Shown here: piece by piece, positions 42,378 through 54,843 of the stretch | How positions within the stretch are numbered: position 1 is the stretch's first letter | How the letters are laid out: each line of letters opens with the position of its first letter | The notes under the pieces: model-generated | The model's database searches: none | Told to the model about the DNA's origin: nothing | The model's input: only the letters and a program-made list of their open reading frames with translations | Source of the DNA: Gonatopus flavifemur | Lineage: Eukaryota > Arthropoda > Insecta > Hymenoptera > Dryinidae | Assembly (NCBI GenBank): GCA_018340375.1 | Contig: JAFFJZ010000001.1 | Coordinates: forward strand, 73,648,001-73,712,000 | Direction of reading: 5' to 3' | Length of the DNA: 64,000 nucleotides | Translations under genes and position numbers: made by a program

Positions 42378-42466
42378 CTACCGTATTTCGCTCAAGAAAA
42401 AAATTTAGCGTATCGTTGTGATGCGCCTGGCCTACTCAAGGTGTTTCATGTAGAATACAATCCAAA
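42378..42466 (+). pseudogene. Inverted fragment of the transposon ORF
   Basis: About 90 bp on the plus strand repeats the coding strand of the minus-strand ORF near 41380-41450 with about 90% identity. Both contain CTACCGTATTT, GCTCAAGAAAAAAATTTAG and GTAGAATACAATCCAAA. It encodes remnants of LPYFAQEKN and VEYNP. The fragment abuts the 42490-43045 palindrome, showing that a second copy, in opposite orientation, was deleted down to a stub. Confidence 0.8.
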
Positions 42467-42496
42467 GTCAATCCCCTTCATTCATTCAACATTTTT

Positions 42497-43037
42497 CTGA
42501 AGCATTTTGGTGCGCTGAATCCGCATATGGCTCCAGAATTGCTATATCACGTCAGGTATTTGGGATATTCCGACCTAAAAATGTGGAAAACACTGTTTTT
42601 TGGCATATTTGAGGTTCCGTAAAGTCGAAAGGTAATTTTTTTCACAAAACCAATAGATGCACCTTAAAGTATCAGTCATCCTCTTCCAAATGCCGTTGAG
42701 TTTGCTAAAATATCTTTTTTTTTCATTGAGATACGACAATTTTAAATTTGTGCGCTCATGTACTCAATAAATAGGTGGAGACACAATTTTCAAACTGTCG
42801 TATCTCAATGAAAAAAAAAGGTATCTGAGCAAACTCAACGGCATTTGGAAGAGGAGGACTTATACTTTGAGGTGCATGTATTGGTTTTGAGAAAAAAAAT
42901 TACCCTTCGACTTTACGTAACCCCAAATATGTCGAAAAACAGTGTTTTTCACATTTTTAGGTCGAAATATCTCAAAAACCTGACGTGATAGAGCAATTCT
43001 GCAGCCAGATTCGGATTCAGCGGATCAAAATGCTTCG
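42497..43037. repeat. Near-perfect ~540-bp palindrome (transposon ends in foldback)
   Basis: Arms run from 42497 and to 43037 around a centre near 42767. For example GAGATACGAC (42728-42737) pairs with GTCGTATCTC (42797-42806), and GAAGCATTTTG (42498) pairs with CAAAATGCTTC (43026-43036). The spacer is about 40-60 nt. The arms are homologous to the subterminal blocks near 39376 and 39736. Confidence 0.85.
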
Positions 43038-43399
43038 GAAAAAGATATTATTGTTTGAGGGGGAAAAAAAAAGTCAAATTTCGCAGGCCTGTGTTATCAA
43101 TTTGAATATATAAAGACTTTCTAAAGGCTTCTCGAGTAGTTCCCGCCCTGGTTAAAAAAACCATTGATTCTCACCAAATCTCATTGAATCTTGTACAATG
43201 TTCTAAAATTCAAAATGAGAACGTATCGAATGCCCGAACAATTCATAATGAAATCTCGATATGAGTTCTTCCTGAACATTAAGTTGTCCATCGAGAGTTC
43301 ATTCTGAATTCAAAATATCCATAATGAACACATATTGATGAGCATAACGGGAACTCTTTGTAAGAACTCATGTGCTGTATGGGCGTTCTCATCGCAAAT

Positions 43400-44641
43400 A
43401 ATTTCTCATAGATGAAATCAAAATTTGTTATATCTCATGATATCTCACTCAACTGGGGTTTGAAAAATTCAATATCAATTTTCAATAATTGTTTGAAATT
43501 CTGTGCTGTATTGAATTGAGGAAAACATAAAAATTTCTTTCTTCAAAAGTACTCTTATCGAAAAATTTACAGAATTATAGGTATATAATTCAAAAAATTT
43601 CTCCCCATGGATATTTCTGAAAAGTATTCGATTATAAATTATTCAAAGTACCTTGAGCTTTTATAGAATTATTAAATCAAAAGATTCAAATCCTCTTAAA
43701 TTGTTTAGAAAAATTGATAATCATGATACGACACAAAGGATCGCATTCAAAAGAAAACAAAGTGACAATCCTTTGCAAATGTTTGATACTTTAGTTCCTT
43801 TCTTTTCGCAGTCTTCACGGTACTCGGAATGCTTTGAACGTTTCTGATCGACTTTCTTAGACTTGTGCATCCGCGAGGGTTTTCTCTGACTCATAAAGTT
43901 GAGACTCCGCCTTCTGGCACGAGAATAAGAGAGACAACAGGGGTCCAGCGACCAGCCACAGTATTCAAAGATGTTCCCTATGGTTGTTTGGCGTGGGTGT
44001 CCGTGTAGGAGGTTCTTCGTGAAACTCCACCTTTCAACGGGGTGACTGTTCCCAAATTTTGTCTCCAATTTGACTATCTCGGCTTCACATCGAACAGTCT
44101 TGTTCCTCGAGGAACCACGAGTTTCACGGGAGAAAATAAAAGGGATGACGAATATCTATGTGGAAAAAAATTCGTAAATACAGTGATCGTTATCGTTATT
44201 TTCCTTTTGTCGTCACATCTGAATATCTTAGTACAACTGGAGGCAAGGACAGCCCACATTATTGGACAACAGAAAATATGATTATCGTTGTTAGGTTGTG
44301 CAATGTTGCTTAAAATCATCATGAAATTTGTATCGGCCTTTGAAAATCTATTATAACTAATTATTCATTTGATGTGAGACAAAGCTGTTTTTCGTTTATT
44401 TCTCGATGCTCGAGGGAAAACATAACAGAGAGTATACAACATTGTACAGTTATTTGTGGAAATTTGTTTGTTGTTATGCGTGTGAATGAGGTTTGAAGTG
44501 AGTGTTTTCAAGTGATTGTTCATAGTGTCTTTATTCGAATACATGAGAGATTCGATGTAATGACTTCTGATCAGTCGTGACAAATGAAAACAATAATGGT
44601 TTGGAATTGAAGTAATGTTTTCCGTGGGATTGGTATCTTAA
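43400..44641 (+). promoter_or_regulatory. org-1: Presumed upstream region and 5' UTR of the T-box gene
   Basis: Between the last transposon copy and the exon 1 ATG is a segment that is less A+T-rich around 43840-44130. It has open frames on both strands, but none resembles a known protein. Position suggests promoter and leader. I did not find a decisive TATA box or initiator. Several ATGs lie between 44130 and 44641, so the true mRNA start is uncertain. Confidence 0.3.
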
Positions 44642-47600
44642 ATGCGAATGAATATCACGATGCAACAACAGCAACATGAGCAACGACGTGATAGCATCGT
44701 GGCTGATTGTTGCTATCAACAATGGTCAACATCACCCCATCATCATCACCACCACCAACATCCTCAGTTGTCTGCGGTGGTTCCGTCACCTATGCAACAA
44801 ATGGAAGGTATGCTCATAGTTATGAACGTTAATCTTCCATACAATCTTTTTATTCGTTCATGAAGGAAATATACCAGGGGTGAATCAAAATTCTGTATAA
44901 ATTCTATACAAATTTAAATCGACACTCCGGTCTCAAACTAAACACACACTTTTTAAGAGCTCTTGAAGATCTCCCAAATGTGCGTAAGAGGTTTCAAAAG
45001 GTTAACATAGAGATATCAGAATGATATCAGATGTGTTGATTTCTGAGGAAAATGAGAGATTGCCAAAATGTTATCCAAACGAAGTCTTCAAGATGATTTT
45101 TTTTTGAGATCTCAGAAAAATGATACCATTTAGATATCAATATGATAACATCGATAGAGCTCTTTCAAATGGCCTCTCAAAGAGCACTGTGGGGAATGTT
45201 CAGCATTTTCGATCCGAAATTATAGCTAAATCTGATTAGCCGGATCGAGTCTAACATTGCAAGATTTTTTAACTTGAAAATTCATGACATCAAAACATAC
45301 TTTACCCAACTAAATTTCATCGAAACACACCAAAATGAGAAAAATGTTGTAGTTGAAGTATCACAACTTGCTAACTTCTTGATGCTCAAAGTCTTCACAA
45401 ATCCTGATTACTGGCGTTTTATCGGATCATTCACAGTCCAGCGGTATCAATGAAGATCCTCCAGAAACGCCCGCAAACGTAAATTTGAACCTTATGAATG
45501 AATTAAGAGGGTGAACATTTTTCAATACTTGCAAATACAGTTTTCCCAACTGTGTGATAAGTTTTCCTGAAAAATATATAATTTCGATGCCTATTCAGAA
45601 AATTTGGTATCACAATGAAATACGAAAACTCTCCCTGGTGCAAAAAAACCAGATAAGAACCTGAAAATATCAGAAGAATCGAAATAGGAGTAATATGTTA
45701 ATACATAACAAGGATTTTACGATTGTGTACTATTCTTTCCCTGTTCAACTAGTTTCGATTGTTGCATCATGTTTTGCTGTTGCAGTATCCTTGAGAATTA
45801 AGGTAGATTCCCTCCGAAACGTTGGATTTTAATAATAAAACCGTTTTATATCAACACTACTCCTACTTCGATTTTTCTTGTGGCTACTTTCCAAAAGAGA
45901 GAAGTAACTCCCACTATAAGAAACCGAAAAGACCGGATTCGAGTGTATCCAGACGTAAATTCCCGCCCGAATCCATCCCTCGGAAGCCTCTATCCGGGTT
46001 CTATCCGGATTCCCAACCAGTTTTTCTTACCAAGGCTGTCATATATTTACGATGTTACGATATGACAATTCTAAGTGGATTGTAATAAATCTGATCCACT
46101 ATCAGCATACAGTTTTTTCAACAAAATTTCTACTAGGATAGGCATCGTTAGCTTTGACCGATGAAACTCTGCTCTCCTAACTATGTTCATGAAATTTGAA
46201 TCGCTTATAGAAACGAAATGGGAATTCAAATCCATACAAAATCTGATGCATTTTCGTTATTCATCTTCTCGAATTATTTCCTTGCAATTGGAAAGATCCT
46301 TCAAAGAATGTGCTGAAAGATTTTTGGGTCCTCAACGGCTAAGTATTTTGTTATTTGATTACTAATTCGTTGCAATAAACGATTCAAACTTCAGCAACAT
46401 ATGCTAGCTAAATCACTTCAGCGCAATGAGCTGCACAAGGCAAACATTTGTTGCAATAGCTGAGATGTATTTGCAACTCTTAATTCAATAGCTGTCCGCA
46501 TCCAAACTAGTGAGACCGATTGTTTTATGGATTTGTGAGAAATATCGATAAAAATTCCATATATGCTGTATACAAAAAAATCGACATCCCCAATCAATCA
46601 AAATTAGCTACTTTTGTCTCAACCCCTAACGAATTTATCTTATCGAACAGATCATTATCTGGAAGATTTCATAAAACGGTATGAAATGTTGCGATTTTCT
46701 GAAAAAATCGATGGAATCACAACACATATTGAATTTGATACACCGAGAAAAAGGTTTAATTTGTAGTTAACAGATGTATATTTGGCTATGGCGAAGTAAA
46801 TATTTATTTCATGCAAACCTATCTTGATTCTCACAAATATGATCTATTAACTATTGACAAACGTTCGCTTCTATTCAATATTACTTGTTTATTATTAAAG
46901 GAATATATTTGATTCAAATAAATATTTATCTCGCTATAAGCAAATAATATACATTTGTTAACTATAAATAAACCTTTTTCTCAGTGCTCACAGAAATCTT
47001 TCTATAAGTGTATGAAAATTGTATATTTAAATTTTGTGAATTGAAGATTTACGAATGAATCATATATGGTTCTGTCTGGAAGAATAATTTCATAGAACTT
47101 ATATTCAATTTGTACACGGAGAAAAAGGTATCTTAAAAAGTACCATAATTTATGGATTTTTAGCGCTGGTCTGACCCGAGTCTCAATATTTACCTGAACA
47201 AACCTCTAAAAGTACCATAATATCTGGGACTTTTATAAGGAAGGTACCATACTTATTCTGAAAAGTCCAAGAAATTATGGTACTTTTAGATATTCGTGCA
47301 AGTAAATATTCCGACTCGGGTCAGACCAGCGCTGAAAATCCATAAATTATGGTAATTTTCAAGATATCTGTTTTCTCAGTGTATACAATTTTTCTAGGAT
47401 ATATATATATATACATTTTGTATTTTTCATAACAAAATTTCATAACATTGTTATAAGTATATACACGAATCTTCCAAATTGAAGACTTGACCTCCAAAAA
47501 CGTTTGTTTTGTAGACCTCGAATTCTCAACTAAATTGTAACGTAACTGATAATGGTGACAATAAATAGGGATGGAAGACACATATCGATATCGTGATAAG

Positions 47601-50600
47601 TTCCTACAAAATATGCATCCAGCTTATATACATTTTAAAAAAAATTCAATACAAACTTAATACATATTTCATACAAAAGTATCGACCGATCTCTCATTGG
47701 TGATGGGAAATCTTCATAGCGTCGATTCTTTTCTATATAAAAAATTATCAAGTTTTTATTGAATTTTATCAAATCTCGATCAAAATTCGATACAAATTAT
47801 ATTCTAAAAAATGGATTTTGTCGGAATCACCAATCACCAACTTCAGTGCTGGTTTTATGTTAAATATAAGATTCGTTTTGGAAATACACAGGATAGAAAT
47901 GTAATGAAAGAATAAATTTTTATATGAAATATAAATCAATAATAAAAACTATATATGAAAACTGACGAAGAAAATACTGATTTTAGGATTACTCTTTCAC
48001 GTAGACACACCATTTTTTTACCTGTTGTACTATAAATGAAGGAAAGATGTAATAAATTTTTGATCTAACAAAATATTCGATATTATTCACCAAAGTTGAA
48101 GTTTAAAGTGTAGATTGGAAATAATTCGAGAGAATTCGATTAAATTTTCATGCAAGGATACAGCTTATCACATTATCGGGACAGTAGAAAACAGTTGATT
48201 GATGTCACATGCAAGAACTCGGTCACAGATGATTTTACACTCATTCAAAATGTCTGTACCGGAATCTTCGATTCAACAGATTTTCTGTTGATCACATTGT
48301 TTTCACATTACACAGAAAGAAATGTATAATGAAAATAGGGATAGAGAATAGAGATTATTATACAAATTGTATACCTGCAATCTATGCCAGACAGCATAAC
48401 GTGCCACTGCAATGTTAAAAAAAGGAGGAGAGGTTTTCTGAATGTTCCCAAAAACGTCGCAGAGATAAATTTTGGTGATTTATAATTAAAAATTTTTCAT
48501 TGGCCCTATTTTTATAATACCCATGCAGGTATTGATCGGTCTAAGAAAAATCCAACCACGTAGCACAAAATATTCTGGGAATATTCTGATAACATGCGGA
48601 AAAAGAACGAACCCAAAATATTCTGATATGACGTTAGGTATATATAAAAATCGTTTATCGTTTGAGTGTCACAACCTCCTCAATGTTCTAAAAAGCATCT
48701 ATCGAATGTCTTCAGAATATTCTCTTCTAGTTTATTCTATGAACGTTTATAGGATGTATGAAACAGTTCCATCGTAATATTCTATGCATGTTGACAGAAT
48801 ATGCATAAAACATCCATAGAATGTTCCTGTGCTACATGTGCCAAGTAGCACCAGAATGTATTATGAACGTTCTTCGAATATTCGGAATATGTTCTATGCA
48901 TATTTCAATGAGACCGTTTCATAGGTGCTATGCATATTCATCGAACGTATGTAATCGAATATACGACGGTACGTCAATTGAACGTCGATTGAATGAATAT
49001 CGTACATCTCGGATGTACTTTGCACGTTCTAAGTATATTTAAAACAGTCTCATTCGAATATTCTATGAACATTCATTATATGTTCTTCGTGTCTCATTCG
49101 TACATTCTAAGAACGTTTCTATTTCATATATACTTTGAACTTCTGTTGTTGCTTGGGGAGCAAATCCTGGCTAGCAACAATTGGGGCAATATTATCCCCT
49201 AAATAGTCTCATTGTTTAGAATGATCATCCGATATAGTTTGTATTATTCCTCAAAATTACCACTGCATTGACGCAAGCTTGACAGGAGCGTAAAAAAAAA
49301 GCGTTGTACACGTACAATTGTACCAAAATTGTCTACATGAGTGCAAGTCCAGCTCAAGCTTGACCCGAAAGTAGTGCACACTATGACAAGTGCTGGGCAT
49401 TCTTTAATAGGATCGGTTCTTTTTTTTTATAGAAAAAGTACCTAGTTTTTATGGATTTTTTATAGAATATTGACAAAGATTCTATACAATTTCCATAATA
49501 AAGTTTTAAGAATTCACATCGCTAAAGCAGGTATCATAGTTGGTTCAAATAAGGAAGAAGCTTGAGTCAATATTAATATTGTATTGTTAAATGTGATGAT
49601 ATACAGAGACAACCTTATTTCAAAGAACACTGTACAGAAGGTTAAAGACGTCCTCATTCACTTTTAAAACCATTGTTCCAAATATTTTGGTTCAGACAGT
49701 ATATTGTTAGTACCTATTCTCACCATTTATGGATCAGTTTTTCAAATATTGTTTGAGATAATTTATTTTAGATATTCCGAATAATTCCATTACACATCAG
49801 GTGGACAAAATAGATCCCAAATTGCCGAGCATATAATAATCAAACATGTACGTAGAGAGAACACGGAGCACCATCAGTTTCACAATTGATTTTTTAGTCA
49901 GAAATTAGATCATTATAAGATTTTATTATGAGAAATTCATTAGTTTGCGCATAATTCAATGTTAGATACAAAATTGATTAAAATATCCAGAATGCGAATT
50001 TGCCAGGAATAGTACGAGCCTGTCCTAAGTTTGACACATTTGTTCCATAATTTCAATTTGATTCCCATCCCTACAAACAATGATTACTGGCGGTTCAATG
50101 GGCCGCTGATTGTCCGGCAATGTCGTTGGAAAGCCGTCAATGGTCTTTGGAAACGCCAACAATCGTGTTTGCTGGGATACGATATATTGGGAATGAAGCT
50201 CATAAACTGAAATATGGATAAATTTACTTGTTTCATCACAATCTCTGTGATTAAAAAAGCATTGATTGATGCTTTGGTTGATGATCAATTGGATCAATTT
50301 TGAAAAACCCATTGGCCCTAATGTGGCCTAATTCTTAGATTAAATTTCTAAACCTAGACAAAATTTGGTAAAATTGTTCATGGTGAACTTCCGCAGGCTT
50401 GGTTCACGATATTCTCTGTGTAAAGAACCTTTCAATGAATGTAAAATCACTTGTGGTCAGGTTATTGCCAGAATCAATAAGTTACATCGCACATTACGAG
50501 GTGTTCTATCACTTTTATTATATTTTAATGGAGTATCATTATGTTTGATATGGTCATTTCCTCAGTCATTTGATGTAATCAGTGCTGTCTTTCATAGTTA

Positions 50601-53600
50601 AGGGGCCCTAGGCTCAGAATGCTTGGGGGCACATGTAAGGGAATTTTTTGACTCATATATAGTAATATCTTTTTGGAAATTTCAATCAATTATGAATATA
50701 ACAATATGTTCGTTTGGCTGTGCAATTTGGATATCCACCCATGTAGAAATTCCTGTCGAATGCCGATACACGAGTCGGTGGAACAATCGGGCCAGCACTG
50801 GTCCGGAGACTGCGAACACTAACGGACGGTGATTCGACTGGACCAACGTTGGACCGGTCGTATGTATTTATAGATTTCATGTTTTTGTCAATTTATTCAA
50901 TATTCTTCCATGGATTGTCAAGAACATGAATAAATATACACATTTATAACGTAATTTGATAAATTGAACTCGGTAAAATCAATTGATTTGGAGGTTTTAT
51001 TCTCTATTTTTTGTTTTATGAATTCACGTGCATTTTTTAAAAAATCCATCCATTCAATGTAGGTCAGTCAATAGTATCAAAGTAAAGTCAGTAACCGACA
51101 CCGAGAGAGTTACCAATATCCGGACAATGCTAGTACCTGAGTTGAAAACGAGATTATCAGTATCGGATTAGAGTCAATCGGCATTATCATTCCGACTCTG
51201 AACCGACGGTCGGAGCACGGCATCTGACTCCGGGACGACGTCAGACCGGTCGTGTATTTCTACGTGGGCATAGCTCATGTTTTACTTCTTTTATTATAAA
51301 AAATTCTTTTCTTGTAGGATTGGAAAAAAATTGTGGTTCGAGTAGTCGGGGGCCCCCATCAGCATGGGGCCCTAGGCCCAAGCCCACAAAGCCTATGCAG
51401 AAAGACGGCACTGGATGTAATTCTTGAGAATCTTTCAATCTAGAATTATTTATATTTATGCTAGTAAATTCAGTTTGATTTATTTGAATTATATTTGCAA
51501 CCGAATATATATTTGGACTTGACCTCACATGTACTTCATAAAAAAAAAGACAGGATAAAAATTTCTCAGAATCAGCGTAATGTATTATAAGACCCAATTT
51601 CTCTTCCAAGATATTTAAAATGTAAGCACTTCATATATCAGTGAATTGAAGAAAATCGTGACTCCTTGATCTTCAAATATTTCATTTGAATTCGTAATTT
51701 CGCATAAGATTGAGATTAGGCATAGGCGATCTGAAAAGAATCGATTCTTTTTTATACAATTTATATCTAATTTCAATCCAGATTATATCAAAATCAATTA
51801 AAGCTCAACAATTTTTGTATAATTGCGATTGAAATTTGATAAAAATTGTATACAAAAGGATCGATTCTTTTCAGATCGCTCATCTCCAATTGGCATTACT
51901 ATTCGAATAATTTTATATTCATATTATGAACATTATTATTTGAAAGTGAATCTTATATAAACCGAAGAATTCAAATTTCTGACGTAATATGTAATGCAAC
52001 TTGAATTTGTATGGATTTTTTCCTTGATGTTGCATTTTTTCTGCGTACATTGTGTTTTACAGATTCAATAAAATTATATTTTGTATTACGAAACATTCAT
52101 TGCTCGAATGATCTAACACATGACGTGATATATTACGGTCATGAGCAATTTCACGTTTTTGCATATGTTGATAAGACGACTTCATGATTTTTAATAAAAA
52201 TTATTTGATACGATAATCCATCGAATTTTTCTTCAAATATTACAACAGATTGTTTTAGAATTTAATTGAAATATTTTTGAAATTCATTATTGACGTACTA
52301 TGAGGAATAATGTTTTGTAATGAACTGTGATAGATGAATTCCCTGAATTGCATTAAAAATCAATATTTTTATTGAAGATGATTAATGGAGATTTTAGTTT
52401 GATGAAATGTTTTATATGTCAATAAAATTTGTGGAATAATTTTGAAAGTGACTCATCCTTATAAATGATAGAATATTGAAGTACATCCAAATGTGATTCA
52501 TCTTGATATTACAGAGGATTCCTAATTATTCACTGTAGAAGACTAATTAATATTCCCTGACAATGGTTGAGTTATTGTGAATTATAAAAATTCATTAAAA
52601 GTCACGATTTCTTCAAAAGTCGATTCCAAATCGTTATTAGAGTCATCTTCAATGTATATCCATCTTTGGATATCTGAATTTCGAGTTCCCTGATGTCCAA
52701 GCTTCATTGTTGAATGAACGGGTAATGCTAGTTACAATTCCCCATGGATTTCGTTTCAAATCCTTCTGGCAGACAAATTATTCCTGTACATTCTCACGAA
52801 CCTGGAAAATTTCCATATTTTTGTCCATGTTTCAAGGAATAAATTTGGAAAACAATAAAGAAATTTTGCAAGGATGAGGGGAACTTTCCTAAGGATTTCG
52901 AGATTTATTAACTTTTATAGTCATCCATTTTGAAAGAACCTAAGAACATTCCTAATTTTTTATTGTAAGAAACAATTCATAATCCCTTCATTTCAACTAT
53001 CTTATTGAAATCCACAGAACAAAATGTATCTACGTTCTTTCAGAAGAACTTAACTTCTTCATGTGTGGATAAAAAAGGTGTGTTACAAGTCGGAGAATAT
53101 CAGAAAATTTCCTTGAGAAAATGAAACATTCCGCAGAAGTTTCCTAACTTTTCATTCCAAATTTTCTAAGTCTTTGATGGGAGTGAGCACCCTGCTTTGT
53201 ATAAAATTCATCAATTCATTGTTCATCTGAACGTTGATTTTCACTGAGAGAAATTTGATGCAGTTGTATAAAAATTGCATGTAATAGGAAAGTTTGTATA
53301 TATGTTTCATATATAATTCTTTCATGAAGAATAATTTGACAGTGCTTGTATAAAATTTTTGTACAATTTGTTTATAATTCAATATAAATTATGTATAACT
53401 CAAATATGATTCTATGAAAATTATGTAAGATACGGAAATTTTTTCCACTCAGGATATTTGATATTAAAATGAATTAATTTTATATAAGTTTTCTATAAAT
53501 TCTCTAAATTAAATACACTACGAACCCAATTTCTTAAACTTCAAAAAAATTTCTTTGCCCTCATTCTGAAAAATCTTCTTTCCGATGGAAGAAATAATTC

Positions 53601-54755
53601 ACTTCAATGGAGAAATTTTCCATTCAATTGAAATGACATTCCTCGAATTTAAGAAAAATTGTACTTCTGTTTCAATCTGATGAAAACTTTTTCCATTCAA
53701 CTGAATTTTTTTCTATTGAAAAAAAATGTATTAGAATGAGGGCAAGGAAGAGTTTCTTTCAGTCTAAGAAATTGGATTCCCAGTGTAGAGATACTCTTTT
53801 GATCCACTGTATGGCCGTTCCGGAAGAATTTTCATTGAAATGTATATTTTCTCTTCAGCCTGTCTCCAAACAGCAGGGAGAGCGAAACGATCTCATAGTC
53901 CACATCTTACAAAGACATCGGCTCTACCCTTTCACTCATCCAATACAGGGATTTCCTCCTCAACATCCACCGTAGAGTCAAGTCACAACGATAGTAACAA
54001 TAACGACACTCATCGTCAAAACAATCATCAACACGAGGATGGTGCATCCCCAGCGGAAGAGATAGTTCCGAAAAGACCTCTTCATCCCGCTCTTGCCGGC
54101 GCTGGAGTTGCTCTTGAAGCCAAACCATTGTGGGAAGAGTTTCACCAACTTGGTACCGAAATGATCGTCACCAAGGCTGGAAGAAGAATGTTTCCTACAT
54201 TTCAAGTGAGTTCATTACAAATTTTATAATCTCCCTCACACATCCCCACTTCAATTATTGACTGCATCTCAATTTTAAAACTGACTGAGATTCATCTCTT
54301 CATAGACTACTCTATACCCATGTCTTAGGTGCAGTCATGACATAATATAAATTTGAGACTCTTCCTTCACTCTTTTATGTATGGTAAATAAATTAGGATT
54401 GGAGTAAAGGGCAATTATTATTTGTGACATCATTTTTATACGTGCGTGTAAAATCACGTGCAAGAACATCTCCCGTAGAAGTTGAATTTTTTATTGATTG
54501 CAGTGTCGATTGTTTGGATTAGATTCAAACACTGAATATCTATTGGTGATGGATTTTGTGCCTTGCGACGATAAGAGGTACAGATACGCGTTTCACAGCA
54601 GCGCCTGGGTAGTCGCGGGACGTGCAGATCCAGTCTCTCCACCTAGAATTCATGTACATCCGGATAGTCCAGCGACTGGCGCGCACTGGATGAAACAAAC
54701 TGTCTCCTTCGATAAACTTAAACTCACCAACAATCAACTGGATGATAATGGACAT
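44642..54755 (+). CDS. org-1: T-box transcription factor of the Tbx1/org-1 class, 5' part only (three exons; continues beyond the window)
   Basis: Nuclear DNA-binding regulator; in Drosophila org-1 (the Tbx1 orthologue) acts in visceral and alary muscle development. Exons: 44642-44807, 53859-54205, 54504-54755. Phases agree (GAAG|GT, then AG|CC completes an Ala codon; later junctions are phase 0), giving 255 codons. An in-frame TAA immediately precedes the ATG at 44642. The N-terminus is low complexity (QQQQ, then a His run around residue 33), followed by a Ser/Asn-rich linker. The T-box starts near residue 140: [26 protein letters not shown], then [33 protein letters not shown] and DDNGH. 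These words match Tbx1/10 rather than Tbx2/omb, Tbx20 or Brachyury. The next family segment (IILNSMHRYQPR) was not found downstream, so the remaining exons should lie past 64000. Intron 1 is about 9.05 kb and transposon-rich. Confidence 0.88.
45632..46034. mobile_element. Degenerate CCCTGG-family element in T-box intron 1
   Basis: CTCCCTGGTGCAAAAAAACC at about 45632 and GGATTCCCAACCAG...TTACCAAGG near 46030 resemble the CCCTGGTAAAAAACCGGAT ends. Inside lies another inverted pair, AATCGAAATAGGAGTA and CTACTCCTACTTCGATT (about 45676-45878). No gene. Confidence 0.5.
46741..46986. mobile_element. 246-bp MITE with CACCGAG/CTCAGTG ends in T-box intron 1
   Basis: CACCGAGAAAAAGGTTTA at 46741 (preceded by TA) pairs with AAACCTTTTTCTCAGTG ending at 46986. 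The interior has inverted TTAACTAT/ATAGTTAA-type words and is non-coding. Confidence 0.72.
47115..47381. mobile_element. 267-bp hairpin MITE, TA-flanked, in T-box intron 1
   Basis: CACGGAGAAAAAGGTATCTT at 47115 pairs with ATATCTGTTTTCTCAGTG ending at 47381, and TA flanks both sides. The arms are long: AGCGCTGGTCTGACCCGAGT on the left has its complement near 47311-47334. The interior carries GTACCATAAT...ATTATGGTAC words. Confidence 0.8.
48557..48836. mobile_element. GTAGCACA-ended MITE rich in AGAATATTC words
   Basis: GTAGCACAAAATATTCTGGG at about 48559 is matched in reverse by AGAATGTTCCTGTGCTAC near 48818-48835. A second element of the same type begins at about 48846 (GTAGCACCAGAATGTATTAT), and a third copy starts near 24365 (GTAGCACAAGAACTTTTCAA). 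Non-coding. Confidence 0.6.
49200..53515. other. T-box intron 1, distal part; no exon recognised
   Basis: Holds a CCCTACAAACAATGATTACTGGCGG repeat near 50068-50160 (related copies at 61841 and 45403), a GGACCGGTC/GACCGGT-rich stretch around 50795-51250, and a TTTATATAATTT-type stretch at 53240-53450. No T-box gene exon phase-compatible with exons 1 and 2 was seen. Confidence 0.5.
53516..53787. mobile_element. ~270-bp palindromic MITE ending about 70 nt before T-box exon 2
   Basis: CACTACGAACCCAATTTCTT and TTGCCCTCATTCT on the left are complementary to AGAATGAGGGCAAGGAAGAG and AAGAAATTGGATTCCCAGTG on the right. The right half is also found at about 36300-36480 (GAGGGCAAAGAAAAGTTTCT, AAATTGGGTTCTCAGTG). 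Confidence 0.75.
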
Positions 54756-54843
54756 GTGAGTTTCCAAATCTTTTGTTCAATGAACGTGCATGCTTTCGAA
54801 AATAGCTTGAATATAGCATTTTCATTTACAACTTTCGTTGGTA

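Larger units (their letters stand above)
39342..43093. mobile_element. 3.75-kb DNA transposon (or composite) with CACAGGCCTGCGA termini and TTA target duplication
   Basis: The left end CACAGGCCTGCGA at 39342 is matched in reverse by TCGCAGGCCTGTG ending at 43093. Each is flanked by TTA (39339-39341, 43094-43096), a 3-bp duplication as in PIF/Harbinger-type elements. Inverted similarity continues inward (a CCGAAG...GAATCCGAATCCGG block). The left part holds repeated subterminal blocks (39376, about 39736) and another end-like CACAGACCTGCGG at 40164. The right part is a self-complementary block (42490-43045). The element carries the broken ORF 40383-42108 plus an inverted fragment of the same ORF. 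It is probably a rearranged or nested composite rather than a pristine element. Confidence 0.7.

Noticed and set aside
50795..51250. GGACCGGTC/CCGACT-rich stretch as a possible gene
   Set aside because: The composition comes from short inverted words; frames are short and resemble no protein, so it is more likely a degenerate inverted-repeat element.
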